From positions 1 to 6,262 of the forward strand of contig DAOVXU010000103.1 in NCBI GenBank assembly GCA_030635995.1: a stretch of 6,262 nt of DNA. The letters are read 5' to 3'. This DNA is from Arcobacter sp. GTDB lineage: Bacteria; Campylobacterota; Campylobacteria; Campylobacterales; Arcobacteraceae. Shown here one piece after another: positions 1 to 6,262 of the stretch. The notes beneath the pieces are model-generated. The model was not told where the DNA came from. It did not search any database and saw only the letters and a list, made by a program, of their open reading frames with translations. The number at the start of each line of letters is the position of its first letter. Within the stretch, counting starts at the first letter, position 1. A program made the position numbers and the translations under genes.

Positions 1-365
1 ATACAATCTGCTTTTGTTCTATTGTTTAATAATTCTTTTATGATATTTTTAGAGATACAAGCTCTAGCTACATCTGTAATCATAATATATTTTGTTGTTA
101 CTTTTTGTAATGAATTTTGCATAGATTCTTGTCTTGTGTTTCCACCTGCTACAAAAATAAAATCATCTGAGTAATTCTTCATGTAATTTAATTCATCTTT
201 ATGTCCAACAACAATAACTTTTTTAAAATTTCCATAACTAAAGAGATTTTTGGTAACACTTAACCATAATGGTTCATCTTCACATCTTAACCATTGCTTT
301 TTTGGCTGAAGTCCAAATCTCGTTGAATCCCCTGCACATAGTACTATTAGAGTGGTGTCTAACAA
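1..365 (-). CDS. ispDF: IspD domain of bifunctional IspDF (MEP pathway), N-terminal part
   Basis: The visible part is the N-terminus of 2-C-methyl-D-erythritol 4-phosphate cytidylyltransferase, which joins CTP and MEP to form CDP-ME in the cytoplasmic MEP route to isoprenoids. Seen: residues 6-24 carry the nucleotide-binding loop LIVLCAGDSTRFG then PKKQ, with R16 and K23 matching the catalytic Arg/Lys of IspD. GGNTRQES at 74-81 matches the family's GGxxRxxSV motif, and ITDVAR at 96-101 the usual HDxAR segment. Only 121 codons are present; the gene leaves the window at base 1. Known: in Campylobacterota IspD is normally fused to IspF (MECDP synthase), so the off-window part probably contains IspF, but that is inference and the protein could be IspD alone. 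Start: TTG at 365-363. The frame has a stop at 401-399 and no ATG or GTG between it and the first conserved residues, and AAGGA lies 7 bases upstream of the TTG. It is divergent from gdhA. Confidence 0.9.
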   Translation of the reverse strand, partial: MLDTTLIVLCAGDSTRFGLQPKKQWLRCEDEPLWLSVTKNLFSYGNFKKVIVVGHKDELNYMKNYSDDFIFVAGGNTRQESMQNSLQKVTTKYIMITDVARACISKNIIKELLNNRTKADC

Positions 366-372
366 TTTAATA

Positions 373-377
373 TCCTT
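373..377 (-). promoter_or_regulatory. Ribosome binding site that fixes the TTG start of ispDF
   Basis: On the minus strand AAGGA lies 7 bases before the TTG at 365. No ATG or GTG exists in this frame between the upstream stop (401-399) and the conserved IspD N-terminus, so this site decides the start codon. Confidence 0.7.
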
Positions 378-397
378 ACTGTGTAAAAAAGTTACGA

Positions 398-403
398 ATT
401 ATA
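398..403 (-). promoter_or_regulatory. Likely -10 box of the ispDF promoter
   Basis: The minus strand reads TATAAT, a perfect sigma-70 -10 hexamer, preceded by a TTTTAG run. Transcription would start near base 391 and give a leader of about 26 bases. No TTGACA-like -35 is visible at the expected distance (around 421-426, TGAGAA). A weak or absent -35 with T-rich upstream DNA is usual for Campylobacterota sigma-70 promoters. In DNA this AT-rich the hexamer alone is modest evidence; position and spacing add support. Confidence 0.5.
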
Positions 404-483
404 CTAAAATGTTACTTTTATTCTCATAAGTTGGGCTTAAAGATTTATATATAGATAAAATCATATTTAAACAATAGAAAGTG

Positions 484-489
484 TATAAT
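484..489 (+). promoter_or_regulatory. Likely -10 box of the gdhA promoter
   Basis: A perfect TATAAT, directly preceded by TG at 482-483, lies 28 bases before the gdhA ATG. It predicts a start near base 496 and a leader of about 22 bases that includes the ribosome binding site. The expected -35 position (461-466, TCATAT) is not a good match. It faces away from the ispDF -10 box; the 80 bases between the two are AT-rich and could hold regulator sites, but I see no convincing operator. Confidence 0.5.
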
Positions 490-503
490 TCAGGATTATA
501 TAA

Positions 504-509
504 AAGGAA
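504..509 (+). promoter_or_regulatory. Ribosome binding site of gdhA
   Basis: AAGGAA ends 8 bases before the ATG at 518, a normal spacing, and supports that start. Confidence 0.7.
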
Positions 510-517
510 AATAGTTA

Positions 518-1873
518 ATGAGTATTTCAAATGAAACGATAGAGAAGATAAGAAGAAGTAATTGTGCAACAGATGATACATTTTTTCAAGCGGTTGAAGA
601 GGTGCTTGAGAGTATAAAACCAGTGTTAGATAGTGATCCAATATATGAAAGACATTCTATAGTAGATAGACTTACTACTCCAGATAGAGAGTTTAAGTTT
701 AAAGTTGTTTGGATGGATGACAATCAAAATATTCAAGTAAATACAGGATATAGAGTACAGTTTAATAATGCACTTGGACCTTATAAGGGTGGTCTTCGAT
801 TTCATCCAAGTGTAAATAGTGGTATTTTAAAATTTTTAGGATTTGAACAGATTTTTAAAAATTCACTTACTGGACTTCCTATTGGTGGTGGAAAAGGTGG
901 TAGTGATTTTGATCCTAAAGGTAAATCTGATTTTGAGATTATGAAATTTTGTTCCTCTTTTATGACAGAATTACACAAGTATATTGGACCTCGTATTGAT
1001 GTTCCTGCTGGAGATATTGGAGTAGGTGCTAGGGAGATTGGATATTTATTTGGTGAATATAAAAAAATCACTTCATCTTATGAGGGTATTCTAACAGGAA
1101 AGCCATATATGTTTGGTGGAAGTTTAATGAGACCAGAAGCTACAGGATATGGGTGTGTTTATTTTACAGATGAGATGTTGAAATTTGCAGGAAAAGATGG
1201 ATTTAAAGATAGAATTTGTACAGTAAGTGGTGCTGGAAATGTTGCACTTCATACTATAGAAAAATTGTATGCACTGGGTGCTAAACCAGTAACATGTACA
1301 GATAGTAGAGGTACTATTTATGATTCAAGAGGTGTAAATCTTGAATTACTAAAAGAGTTAAAACTTGTAAGAAGAGCATCTTTAGAAGAATATTGTACTG
1401 TACATAGTGAGGCAATTTACACTAAAGTGGAAGATTATCCACAAGGTGGTCATGAGGTTTGGAATATCCCTTGTGATTGTGCATTTCCTAGTGCTACACA
1501 AAATGAATTAACAAAAGTTGATGCACAAAATTTAGTTGATAATGGATGTATCTCTGTAAGTGAAGGTGCAAATATGCCTTCAACACCAACTGCTATTCAA
1601 ATTATTCAAGATAATGGTGTTTTATTTGCACCTGCAAAAGCTGCCAATGCTGGTGGTGTTGCGGTTAGTGAATTTGAGATGTCTCAAAATGCTTCTATGA
1701 CAAAATGGACATATGAAAAAGTAGATAAGATGTTAGAGCAAACTATGAGAGCAATTTGTAAAAGAGTACATTTAACAGCTGAAGAATATGGTGTGGCTGG
1801 AAATTATGTAGATGGTGCAAATATTGCAGGATTTAAAAAAGTAGCTGATGCTATGATAGCAGAAGGGATTTAA
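518..1873 (+). CDS. gdhA: Glutamate dehydrogenase, probably NADP-specific
   Basis: This cytoplasmic enzyme interconverts 2-oxoglutarate plus ammonia and glutamate, and in the NADP-linked type mainly assimilates ammonia. The 451 residues match the small hexameric class (about 450; E. coli GdhA 447). Seen: the N-terminal catalytic domain has YRVQFNNALGPYKGG (78-92) with substrate-binding K90, FKNSLTG with K114, PIGGGKGG with catalytic K126, and PAGDIGVG with catalytic D166. RPEATGYG at 206-213 leads into the nucleotide domain, whose Rossmann fingerprint is GAGNVA at 238-243. The second strand ends TDSRG (261-265), and EGANMP (349-354) and AKAANAGGVAVSEFEMSQN follow. NADP preference is inferred from overall resemblance to the E. 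coli-like class and was not tested. The start is set by AAGGAA 8 bases upstream and a -10 box 28 bases upstream. The gene is intact and noticeably less AT-rich than the kinase gene that follows. Confidence 0.97.
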   Translation: MSISNETIEKIRRSNCATDDTFFQAVEEVLESIKPVLDSDPIYERHSIVDRLTTPDREFKFKVVWMDDNQNIQVNTGYRVQFNNALGPYKGGLRFHPSVNSGILKFLGFEQIFKNSLTGLPIGGGKGGSDFDPKGKSDFEIMKFCSSFMTELHKYIGPRIDVPAGDIGVGAREIGYLFGEYKKITSSYEGILTGKPYMFGGSLMRPEATGYGCVYFTDEMLKFAGKDGFKDRICTVSGAGNVALHTIEKLYALGAKPVTCTDSRGTIYDSRGVNLELLKELKLVRRASLEEYCTVHSEAIYTKVEDYPQGGHEVWNIPCDCAFPSATQNELTKVDAQNLVDNGCISVSEGANMPSTPTAIQIIQDNGVLFAPAKAANAGGVAVSEFEMSQNASMTKWTYEKVDKMLEQTMRAICKRVHLTAEEYGVAGNYVDGANIAGFKKVADAMIAEGI

Positions 1874-1880
1874 TCCCTTC
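1862..1880 (+). terminator. Small hairpin around the gdhA stop codon, possible weak terminator
   Basis: GAAGGGA (1862-1868) and TCCCTTC (1874-1880) pair perfectly as a 7-bp stem around the 5-base loop TTTAA, which contains the gdhA stop TAA. The following GTTCTATTGGTTAC is T-rich but not a clean T run, so intrinsic termination may be partial. The stem could instead act in mRNA 3'-end stability. The last codons of gdhA form the left arm, so the hairpin and coding sequence overlap. Confidence 0.5.
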
Positions 1881-1904
1881 GTTCTATTGGTTACTTAAAA
1901 GTTA

Positions 1905-1910
1905 TATAAT
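1905..1910 (+). promoter_or_regulatory. Candidate -10 box for the hybrid kinase gene
   Basis: A perfect TATAAT lies 20 bases before the kinase ATG, in the 57-base gap after gdhA. It would give a very short leader of about 14 bases that still includes AAGG. No clear -35 is seen (1882-1887 is TTCTAT). Chance matches are likely at this base composition, so the call rests mainly on position after the hairpin. Confidence 0.4.
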
Positions 1911-1920
1911 AAATATTAAT

Positions 1921-1924
1921 AAGG
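1921..1924 (+). promoter_or_regulatory. Ribosome binding site choosing the kinase start
   Basis: AAGG lies 6 bases before the ATG at 1931 but 12 bases before the alternative ATG at 1937 (the reading is ATG CGG ATG). Spacing therefore favours 1931. The two choices differ by only two residues and do not affect the signal sequence. Confidence 0.55.
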
Positions 1925-1930
1925 TTAAGA

Positions 1931-4900
1931 ATGCGGATGGATAAAATAATACAAATATTTTTAAGTTTAATTATATTATCAAATATATTATTATCAAATA
2001 CACTTAATCTTACAAAAGACGAAAAAATTTGGTTAGAAAATAATCCAATGGTTAAAGTAGCTGTTATGGATTATTGGAATCATGATGGAGATGGTAATAC
2101 TATTCATACAGATTATTTAAAACTATTAAATAGATATAGTGATATAAATATCATCCCTATTAGATATAGTGCTTGGAAAGATGGATACAATCAAATTATA
2201 AATAAAAAAGATAATAATATTCACGGTATTATGAATCTTAGCTGGAGTAAGCAAAGAGAGAAAAAATATTTTTTTTATACTAAAGCTTATAATTATGAAC
2301 CAAACTATTTGATTGTACGAAAATCAAATACTAATATATCAAATCTACAAGAGTTAAAAAGTAAAACTGTACTTGTAAAAGAAAAAGCTATTACACTAAA
2401 TATTGTTAACGAGATTTCAGATGATATAAAAATAAAGCAAGTTAAATTAGATACTTTAATGTATAAACAACTTTTTGAAGATAAAGATATAGATGCTTTT
2501 GTTACATACAATAAAAATGAAGAATTACTACAGAAATATAATTTAAAAGTTGTAAAAATTATCTATGATAAATTTAGTGAAGTTTCTATAGGTATAGATA
2601 AACAATATCCTCATTTACGATCTATTATCAATAAAATTTATAAAATTATCCCAAAAGATGAATTATCTAATTTAAGAAATAAAGTTTATAGTGACACAAG
2701 TCTATATAAAAGTGAATTAAGTTTCCAAAATACTATTTATTTAACACAAGAAGAGAAAGAATATATAAAAAATAATACTGTAAAAATAGGTGTTGAACAA
2801 TGGGTTCCTATTTTATTTTCAAATGATGGCTCTGATATAGATGGAATTTGTGGAGATTTTACTAAACTTATAATTAGAAGTACAGGGCTTAAAACAACTA
2901 TTGTAACTGATGAATGGGTAGAGTTATTAAAAGGTATTGAAAATAAAACTATAGATCTTCTTCCAGATGTATTTCGTACACCAAAAAGAGAAGAATATGG
3001 TTTATTTAGTGAGGGGTTTTTGAAAATTAAAGATGCTATTTATTTCAAAGATACAAATAATGATATATACTCTTTAAAAGATTTAGAGGGTAAAGTATTA
3101 GCAATGCAAGAAGGAAATGGGAATATTGATAAAATACGCAATAAATTTCCAACAATTAATATTATATTTACAAAAGATTTAGAAGATTCTATAAATCGTG
3201 TATTAAATGGTGAAGCTAATGCGTTTTATGCAGGACAAATTGCAGTAGAAACTAAAATTAATAATGAACTTATCAAAGGGTTAAAATCAACATCAATTAA
3301 AACTTTTAAGGCACCTGATATACATTTTTTTTCAAAGTTAGATGAACCCCTATTAGCTAGTATTCTTCAAAAAGGGTTACAAAGCATTACATATAAACAG
3401 AGAAATGATATTTTCAATAAATGGCTTAATCGAGCAAATGATATAACAGATATATCTATTTTAAATAATGTAGAAAAAGAGTATTTATTAAAGAAACAAG
3501 AGATAAAAATGTGTATAGATCCAGATTGGATGCCATTTGAAAAAATAGAAAATAAAAAGCATATAGGATTAGCATCAGATTATATAAAATTAATTAGTCA
3601 AAAAATAAAGATACCAATTAAACTTGTAGAAACTTCATCCTGGGCACAATCTTTACAAAAAGCAAAAGATAGGGAGTGTGATATATTATCTTTAGCTGCA
3701 AATACCAAATCAAGAAGAGTATATATGGATTTTACGACACCATATATAATGGCACCAATTATTGTCGCTACAAAAGTTGGTGTACCTTTTGTTGATAACT
3801 TAGAAAGTATAATGGATAAAAAATTAGGGGTAGTAAAGGGTTATGCTTTACATGAAACATTAAAAGAAGAATATCCTAGTATAAATTTAATTGAAGTGAA
3901 ATCTATAAAAGATGGGTTAGATAAGGTTTCATCAGGTGAAATATTTGGTTACTTAGATAATAGTATAGTGCTAAATTATGAGATTCAAAGGAATTATATC
4001 AGTACTATTTCAGTATCTGGAAGTTTTGTACAAAAATTTGAATTAAATATTGCCACAAGAAATGATGAACCAATTCTAAATCAGATTTTCCAAAAAGCTA
4101 TATCTTCTATTGATCAAGTTAATAAGCAAAGAATCTTAAATAAATGGGCAAATGTCTCTTATGCTTCTAAAATTGACTACAGATTAGTTTGGCAAATTTT
4201 GACAATAGTATTTATAGTTGGGGTATTTATTATATATAGACAAATTTTATTAAAAAAACAGAATCAGAAATTAGAGGATAGTATAAATGTATTTGAAGCA
4301 CTGTTGGATTCTGCTCTTGAGGGGATAATAATATTTGATACTACATTTAATTGTATCGATGCAAATAATAAATCTTTGGAAATCTTTGGATTCAAAGATA
4401 AGAGAGATGCAATTAGTGAAAATATGTTTAATTTTGTAACTAAAGATTCAGTTCCGATACTTCAAAAGTATATGTCAGAAAATAATACTGAACCTTGTGA
4501 GGTAGAATTCTTAAGAAAAAGTGGTGAAGAGTTTCCTGCTCTTGTTAGAGGTAAAACTATTATATTAAATGGTAAGCCAGTAAGAGTATCAGCTATTTTA
4601 GATATGACCGATATAAAAAATAAAGAGAAATTACTTATAGAATCAAAACATAAAGCAGAAGAGGCAAATAGAATAAAATCTCAATTTTTAGCTAATATGT
4701 CACATGAGATAAGAACTCCTATAAATGGGATAGTAGGTATGACACATTTAATGAGACAAACTTATCTTGATGATAAACAAGCAAATTATATTCATATAAT
4801 AGAAATATCATCTACAAATCTTTTAAATATTATCAATAATATTTTAGATTTTAGTAAAATAGAAGCTGAAAAACTTAAGATTGAAAAAATAGATTTTAAT

Positions 4901-6262
4901 TTAAAAGAACTGGTTGCAAATATTTCAAGTATTGTTTCTTTTAAAGCGAAAGAAAAGAATATTATATTGGAAATATTATATGATAAAGATATAGAAGATC
5001 ATCTTTTTGGAGATAGTTTAAGAATATCACAAGTTTTAATAAACCTAATAAATAATGCAATAAAATTTACTCATAGTGGAAATGTAAAATTAAATATATC
5101 AAATATAAATGATACCTATAAATTTGAGATAAAAGATACAGGTATAGGTATAAGCAAAGAGCAACAATCAAAATTATTCAAATCATTTTCTCAAGCAGAT
5201 GCAAGTACCACTAGAAAATATGGAGGGACAGGTCTAGGACTTTCTATATCAAAACAGTTGGTTGAATTAATGGATGGAGAGATTTATTGTGAAAGTGAAC
5301 TTGGTAATGGGAGTACATTTACCTTTACTGTTAGATTGCCAAAAGGTGATAAAAATAATATAGAGTATAAACAACAAATAGATATAAGTAAAATTACAAC
5401 TCTAAAAAATAGTAATATACTTTTAGTAGAAGATAATATTATAAATCAAGAGATAATTTTAGGGATATTAGAAAATAGTGGTATAAATATAGATACAGCT
5501 AATAATGGGAAAGAAGCTGTAGATATGTTTAGTAAAAATAATTATGAACTAATTTTGATGGATCTACAGATGCCAATAATGGGTGGAATAGAAGCTACGC
5601 AAATAATTAGAACTACAAAAAATGGAAAAGATATTCCAATCATAGCATTAACAGCAAATGCAATGAAAGAGGATGTTCAAAGAACAAAAGATGCTGGTAT
5701 GAATGAACACTTAAATAAACCAATAGATGTAGATAAACTTTATGAAACACTTTTAAAATATGTATCTAAAAAAGTAGATGTAGTAACTAAAAGCTTAGAT
5801 AAAAAAGATAATATTAATATACCTACTTTTGTAAATATAGATACAACAATAGGACTTTCTTATATGAATGAGAATAAAGAATTGTATTTGAAAATATTAA
5901 ATGATTTTAAAAATAATTATTCTAATTGTAATTTGGATAATTTAGATAATAGTGAATTTCAAAGAGTAACACATACAATAAAAGGACTTAGTGCAAATAT
6001 AGGAGCAGTAGAGTTAAATAAGATCTCTAAAGAGTTAGATAAAACTCAAGATAAAGATCTGTTACCTAAATTTTATAGTGAATTAAATTTGGTTATTAGT
6101 GAATTAAAAAGTTTGTTAGTTGATAAGAAAAATAATAATTTGCTAGAACTTAGTGATGAAAAAAGAGTTGAATTATTTGATAAATTAAAAAAAGCACTTA
6201 ATTCAAATAGACCAAAACAGTATAAACCTATTATTGAAGAGATTGAGCAGTATCAATTAGAT
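1931..6262 (+). CDS. Hybrid sensor histidine kinase with three flytrap sensor domains, BvgS/EvgS-like, 3' end outside window
   Basis: A single open frame of 1444 codons reaches the window edge without a stop. Order by residue: hydrophobic signal sequence 6-22; three SBP_bac_3-like Venus-flytrap domains at about 40-255, 280-500 and 520-740, placed in the periplasm; one transmembrane helix 752-769; PAS about 784-897. HisKA carries HEIRTP with phospho-acceptor H925 and LDFSKIEAEKL. HATPase_c shows N1038/N1042 (NLINNAIKF), DTGIGI at 1069-1074 and GGTGLGL at 1098-1104. The receiver, about 1161-1278, has E1167, D1168, phospho-acceptor D1211 (LMDLQMP), T1241 and K1263 (NKP). HPt, about 1300-1395, has H1348 in HTIKGLSANIGA. 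A charged helical tail from 1407 is cut by the edge. All relay residues are present, so the kinase should be active, passing phosphate H925 to D1211 to H1348 and then to a response regulator not seen here. The ligand is unknown. It lies 57 bases after gdhA on the same strand. Start: ATG with AAGG 6 bases upstream. Confidence 0.95.
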   Translation, partial: MRMDKIIQIFLSLIILSNILLSNTLNLTKDEKIWLENNPMVKVAVMDYWNHDGDGNTIHTDYLKLLNRYSDINIIPIRYSAWKDGYNQIINKKDNNIHGIMNLSWSKQREKKYFFYTKAYNYEPNYLIVRKSNTNISNLQELKSKTVLVKEKAITLNIVNEISDDIKIKQVKLDTLMYKQLFEDKDIDAFVTYNKNEELLQKYNLKVVKIIYDKFSEVSIGIDKQYPHLRSIINKIYKIIPKDELSNLRNKVYSDTSLYKSELSFQNTIYLTQEEKEYIKNNTVKIGVEQWVPILFSNDGSDIDGICGDFTKLIIRSTGLKTTIVTDEWVELLKGIENKTIDLLPDVFRTPKREEYGLFSEGFLKIKDAIYFKDTNNDIYSLKDLEGKVLAMQEGNGNIDKIRNKFPTINIIFTKDLEDSINRVLNGEANAFYAGQIAVETKINNELIKGLKSTSIKTFKAPDIHFFSKLDEPLLASILQKGLQSITYKQRNDIFNKWLNRANDITDISILNNVEKEYLLKKQEIKMCIDPDWMPFEKIENKKHIGLASDYIKLISQKIKIPIKLVETSSWAQSLQKAKDRECDILSLAANTKSRRVYMDFTTPYIMAPIIVATKVGVPFVDNLESIMDKKLGVVKGYALHETLKEEYPSINLIEVKSIKDGLDKVSSGEIFGYLDNSIVLNYEIQRNYISTISVSGSFVQKFELNIATRNDEPILNQIFQKAISSIDQVNKQRILNKWANVSYASKIDYRLVWQILTIVFIVGVFIIYRQILLKKQNQKLEDSINVFEALLDSALEGIIIFDTTFNCIDANNKSLEIFGFKDKRDAISENMFNFVTKDSVPILQKYMSENNTEPCEVEFLRKSGEEFPALVRGKTIILNGKPVRVSAILDMTDIKNKEKLLIESKHKAEEANRIKSQFLANMSHEIRTPINGIVGMTHLMRQTYLDDKQANYIHIIEISSTNLLNIINNILDFSKIEAEKLKIEKIDFNLKELVANISSIVSFKAKEKNIILEILYDKDIEDHLFGDSLRISQVLINLINNAIKFTHSGNVKLNISNINDTYKFEIKDTGIGISKEQQSKLFKSFSQADASTTRKYGGTGLGLSISKQLVELMDGEIYCESELGNGSTFTFTVRLPKGDKNNIEYKQQIDISKITTLKNSNILLVEDNIINQEIILGILENSGINIDTANNGKEAVDMFSKNNYELILMDLQMPIMGGIEATQIIRTTKNGKDIPIIALTANAMKEDVQRTKDAGMNEHLNKPIDVDKLYETLLKYVSKKVDVVTKSLDKKDNINIPTFVNIDTTIGLSYMNENKELYLKILNDFKNNYSNCNLDNLDNSEFQRVTHTIKGLSANIGAVELNKISKELDKTQDKDLLPKFYSELNLVISELKSLLVDKKNNNLLELSDEKRVELFDKLKKALNSNRPKQYKPIIEEIEQYQLD
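1974..2000 (+). repeat. 12-bp direct repeat within the kinase signal sequence
   Basis: TATTATCAAATA occurs at 1974-1985 and again at 1989-2000, with a period of 15 bases, exactly five codons. Both copies encode LSN-type residues in the hydrophobic N-terminus (ILSNILLSNT). Because the period is a multiple of three, gain or loss of a unit would lengthen or shorten the signal sequence without breaking the frame. It may simply be low-complexity AT-rich coding sequence. Confidence 0.5.

Noticed and set aside
399..641. Minus-strand open frame of 80 codons over the intergenic region and gdhA start
   Set aside because: It is antisense to the start of gdhA, covers both -10 boxes and shows no domain. 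Its stop at 401-399 only marks the upstream limit of the ispDF frame.
802..1071. Minus-strand open frame of 89 codons inside gdhA
   Set aside because: Shadow of the conserved gdhA catalytic region; its proline/serine-rich translation is what the reverse of Gly-rich codons gives.
1937..1939. Second ATG as the start of the kinase
   Set aside because: AAGG would be 12 bases away, versus 6 for the ATG at 1931. It cannot be excluded but changes only two residues.
2305..2511. Minus-strand open frame of 68 codons inside the kinase
   Set aside because: Shadow of the first flytrap coding region; no ribosome binding site or recognisable protein.
2269..3332. Two runs of eight T (2269-2276 and 3325-3332) in the kinase as phase-variation sites
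   Set aside because: Both are in frame and encode Phe-rich stretches; such runs are expected at this AT content, and phase variation in Campylobacterota mostly uses G/C tracts.
4184..4320. Possible break between sensor and kinase halves as two genes
   Set aside because: Translating every codon from 1931 to 6262 shows one frame with no stop or frameshift through the transmembrane helix into PAS and HisKA.
1..6262. tRNA, rRNA, CRISPR array, insertion sequence or attachment site
   Set aside because: Coding regions fill all but about 209 bases, and the two gaps show no cloverleaf, spaced repeats or transposon-like ends.

Overview
The window comes from a very AT-rich bacterial chromosome. The IspD start resembles the bifunctional IspDF proteins of Campylobacterota. 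The hybrid kinase has the stacked periplasmic-sensor layout common in free-living members of that phylum. My best guess is an Arcobacter-like organism (Arcobacteraceae or a relative). This rests on recalled protein resemblance and base composition, not on a search.

Layout: (1) Bases 1-365, minus strand, hold the first 121 codons of an isoprenoid gene (ispDF), which runs off the left edge and starts at TTG. (2) Bases 366-517 are a short divergent intergenic region with one TATAAT -10 box facing each way. (3) Bases 518-1873, plus strand, are a complete gdhA encoding a 451-residue glutamate dehydrogenase; a small hairpin encloses its stop codon. (4) Bases 1874-1930 hold a likely promoter and a ribosome binding site. 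(5) From 1931 to the right edge, plus strand, one uninterrupted reading frame of 1444 codons encodes a very large hybrid sensor histidine kinase. Its order is signal sequence, three periplasmic Venus-flytrap (SBP_bac_3-like) domains, one transmembrane helix, PAS, HisKA with H925, HATPase, receiver with D1211 and HPt with H1348. It is cut off by the window edge, probably near its C-terminus.

How the parts relate: ispDF (MEP isoprenoid pathway) and gdhA (ammonia assimilation) are housekeeping genes transcribed away from each other. The kinase follows gdhA on the same strand after 57 bases, with its own -10-like box and a possible weak terminator between them, so it is probably transcribed mainly on its own, with read-through possible. 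The kinase carries a full His-Asp-His phosphorelay in one chain, like BvgS/EvgS/TorS-type proteins. It should hand phosphate to a separate response regulator that is not in this window. The most interesting point is the triple flytrap input module: only the membrane-proximal flytrap appears to keep both residues that usually hold an amino-acid ligand. No tRNA, rRNA, CRISPR array or mobile element was seen, and no stretch longer than 152 bases lacks a gene.
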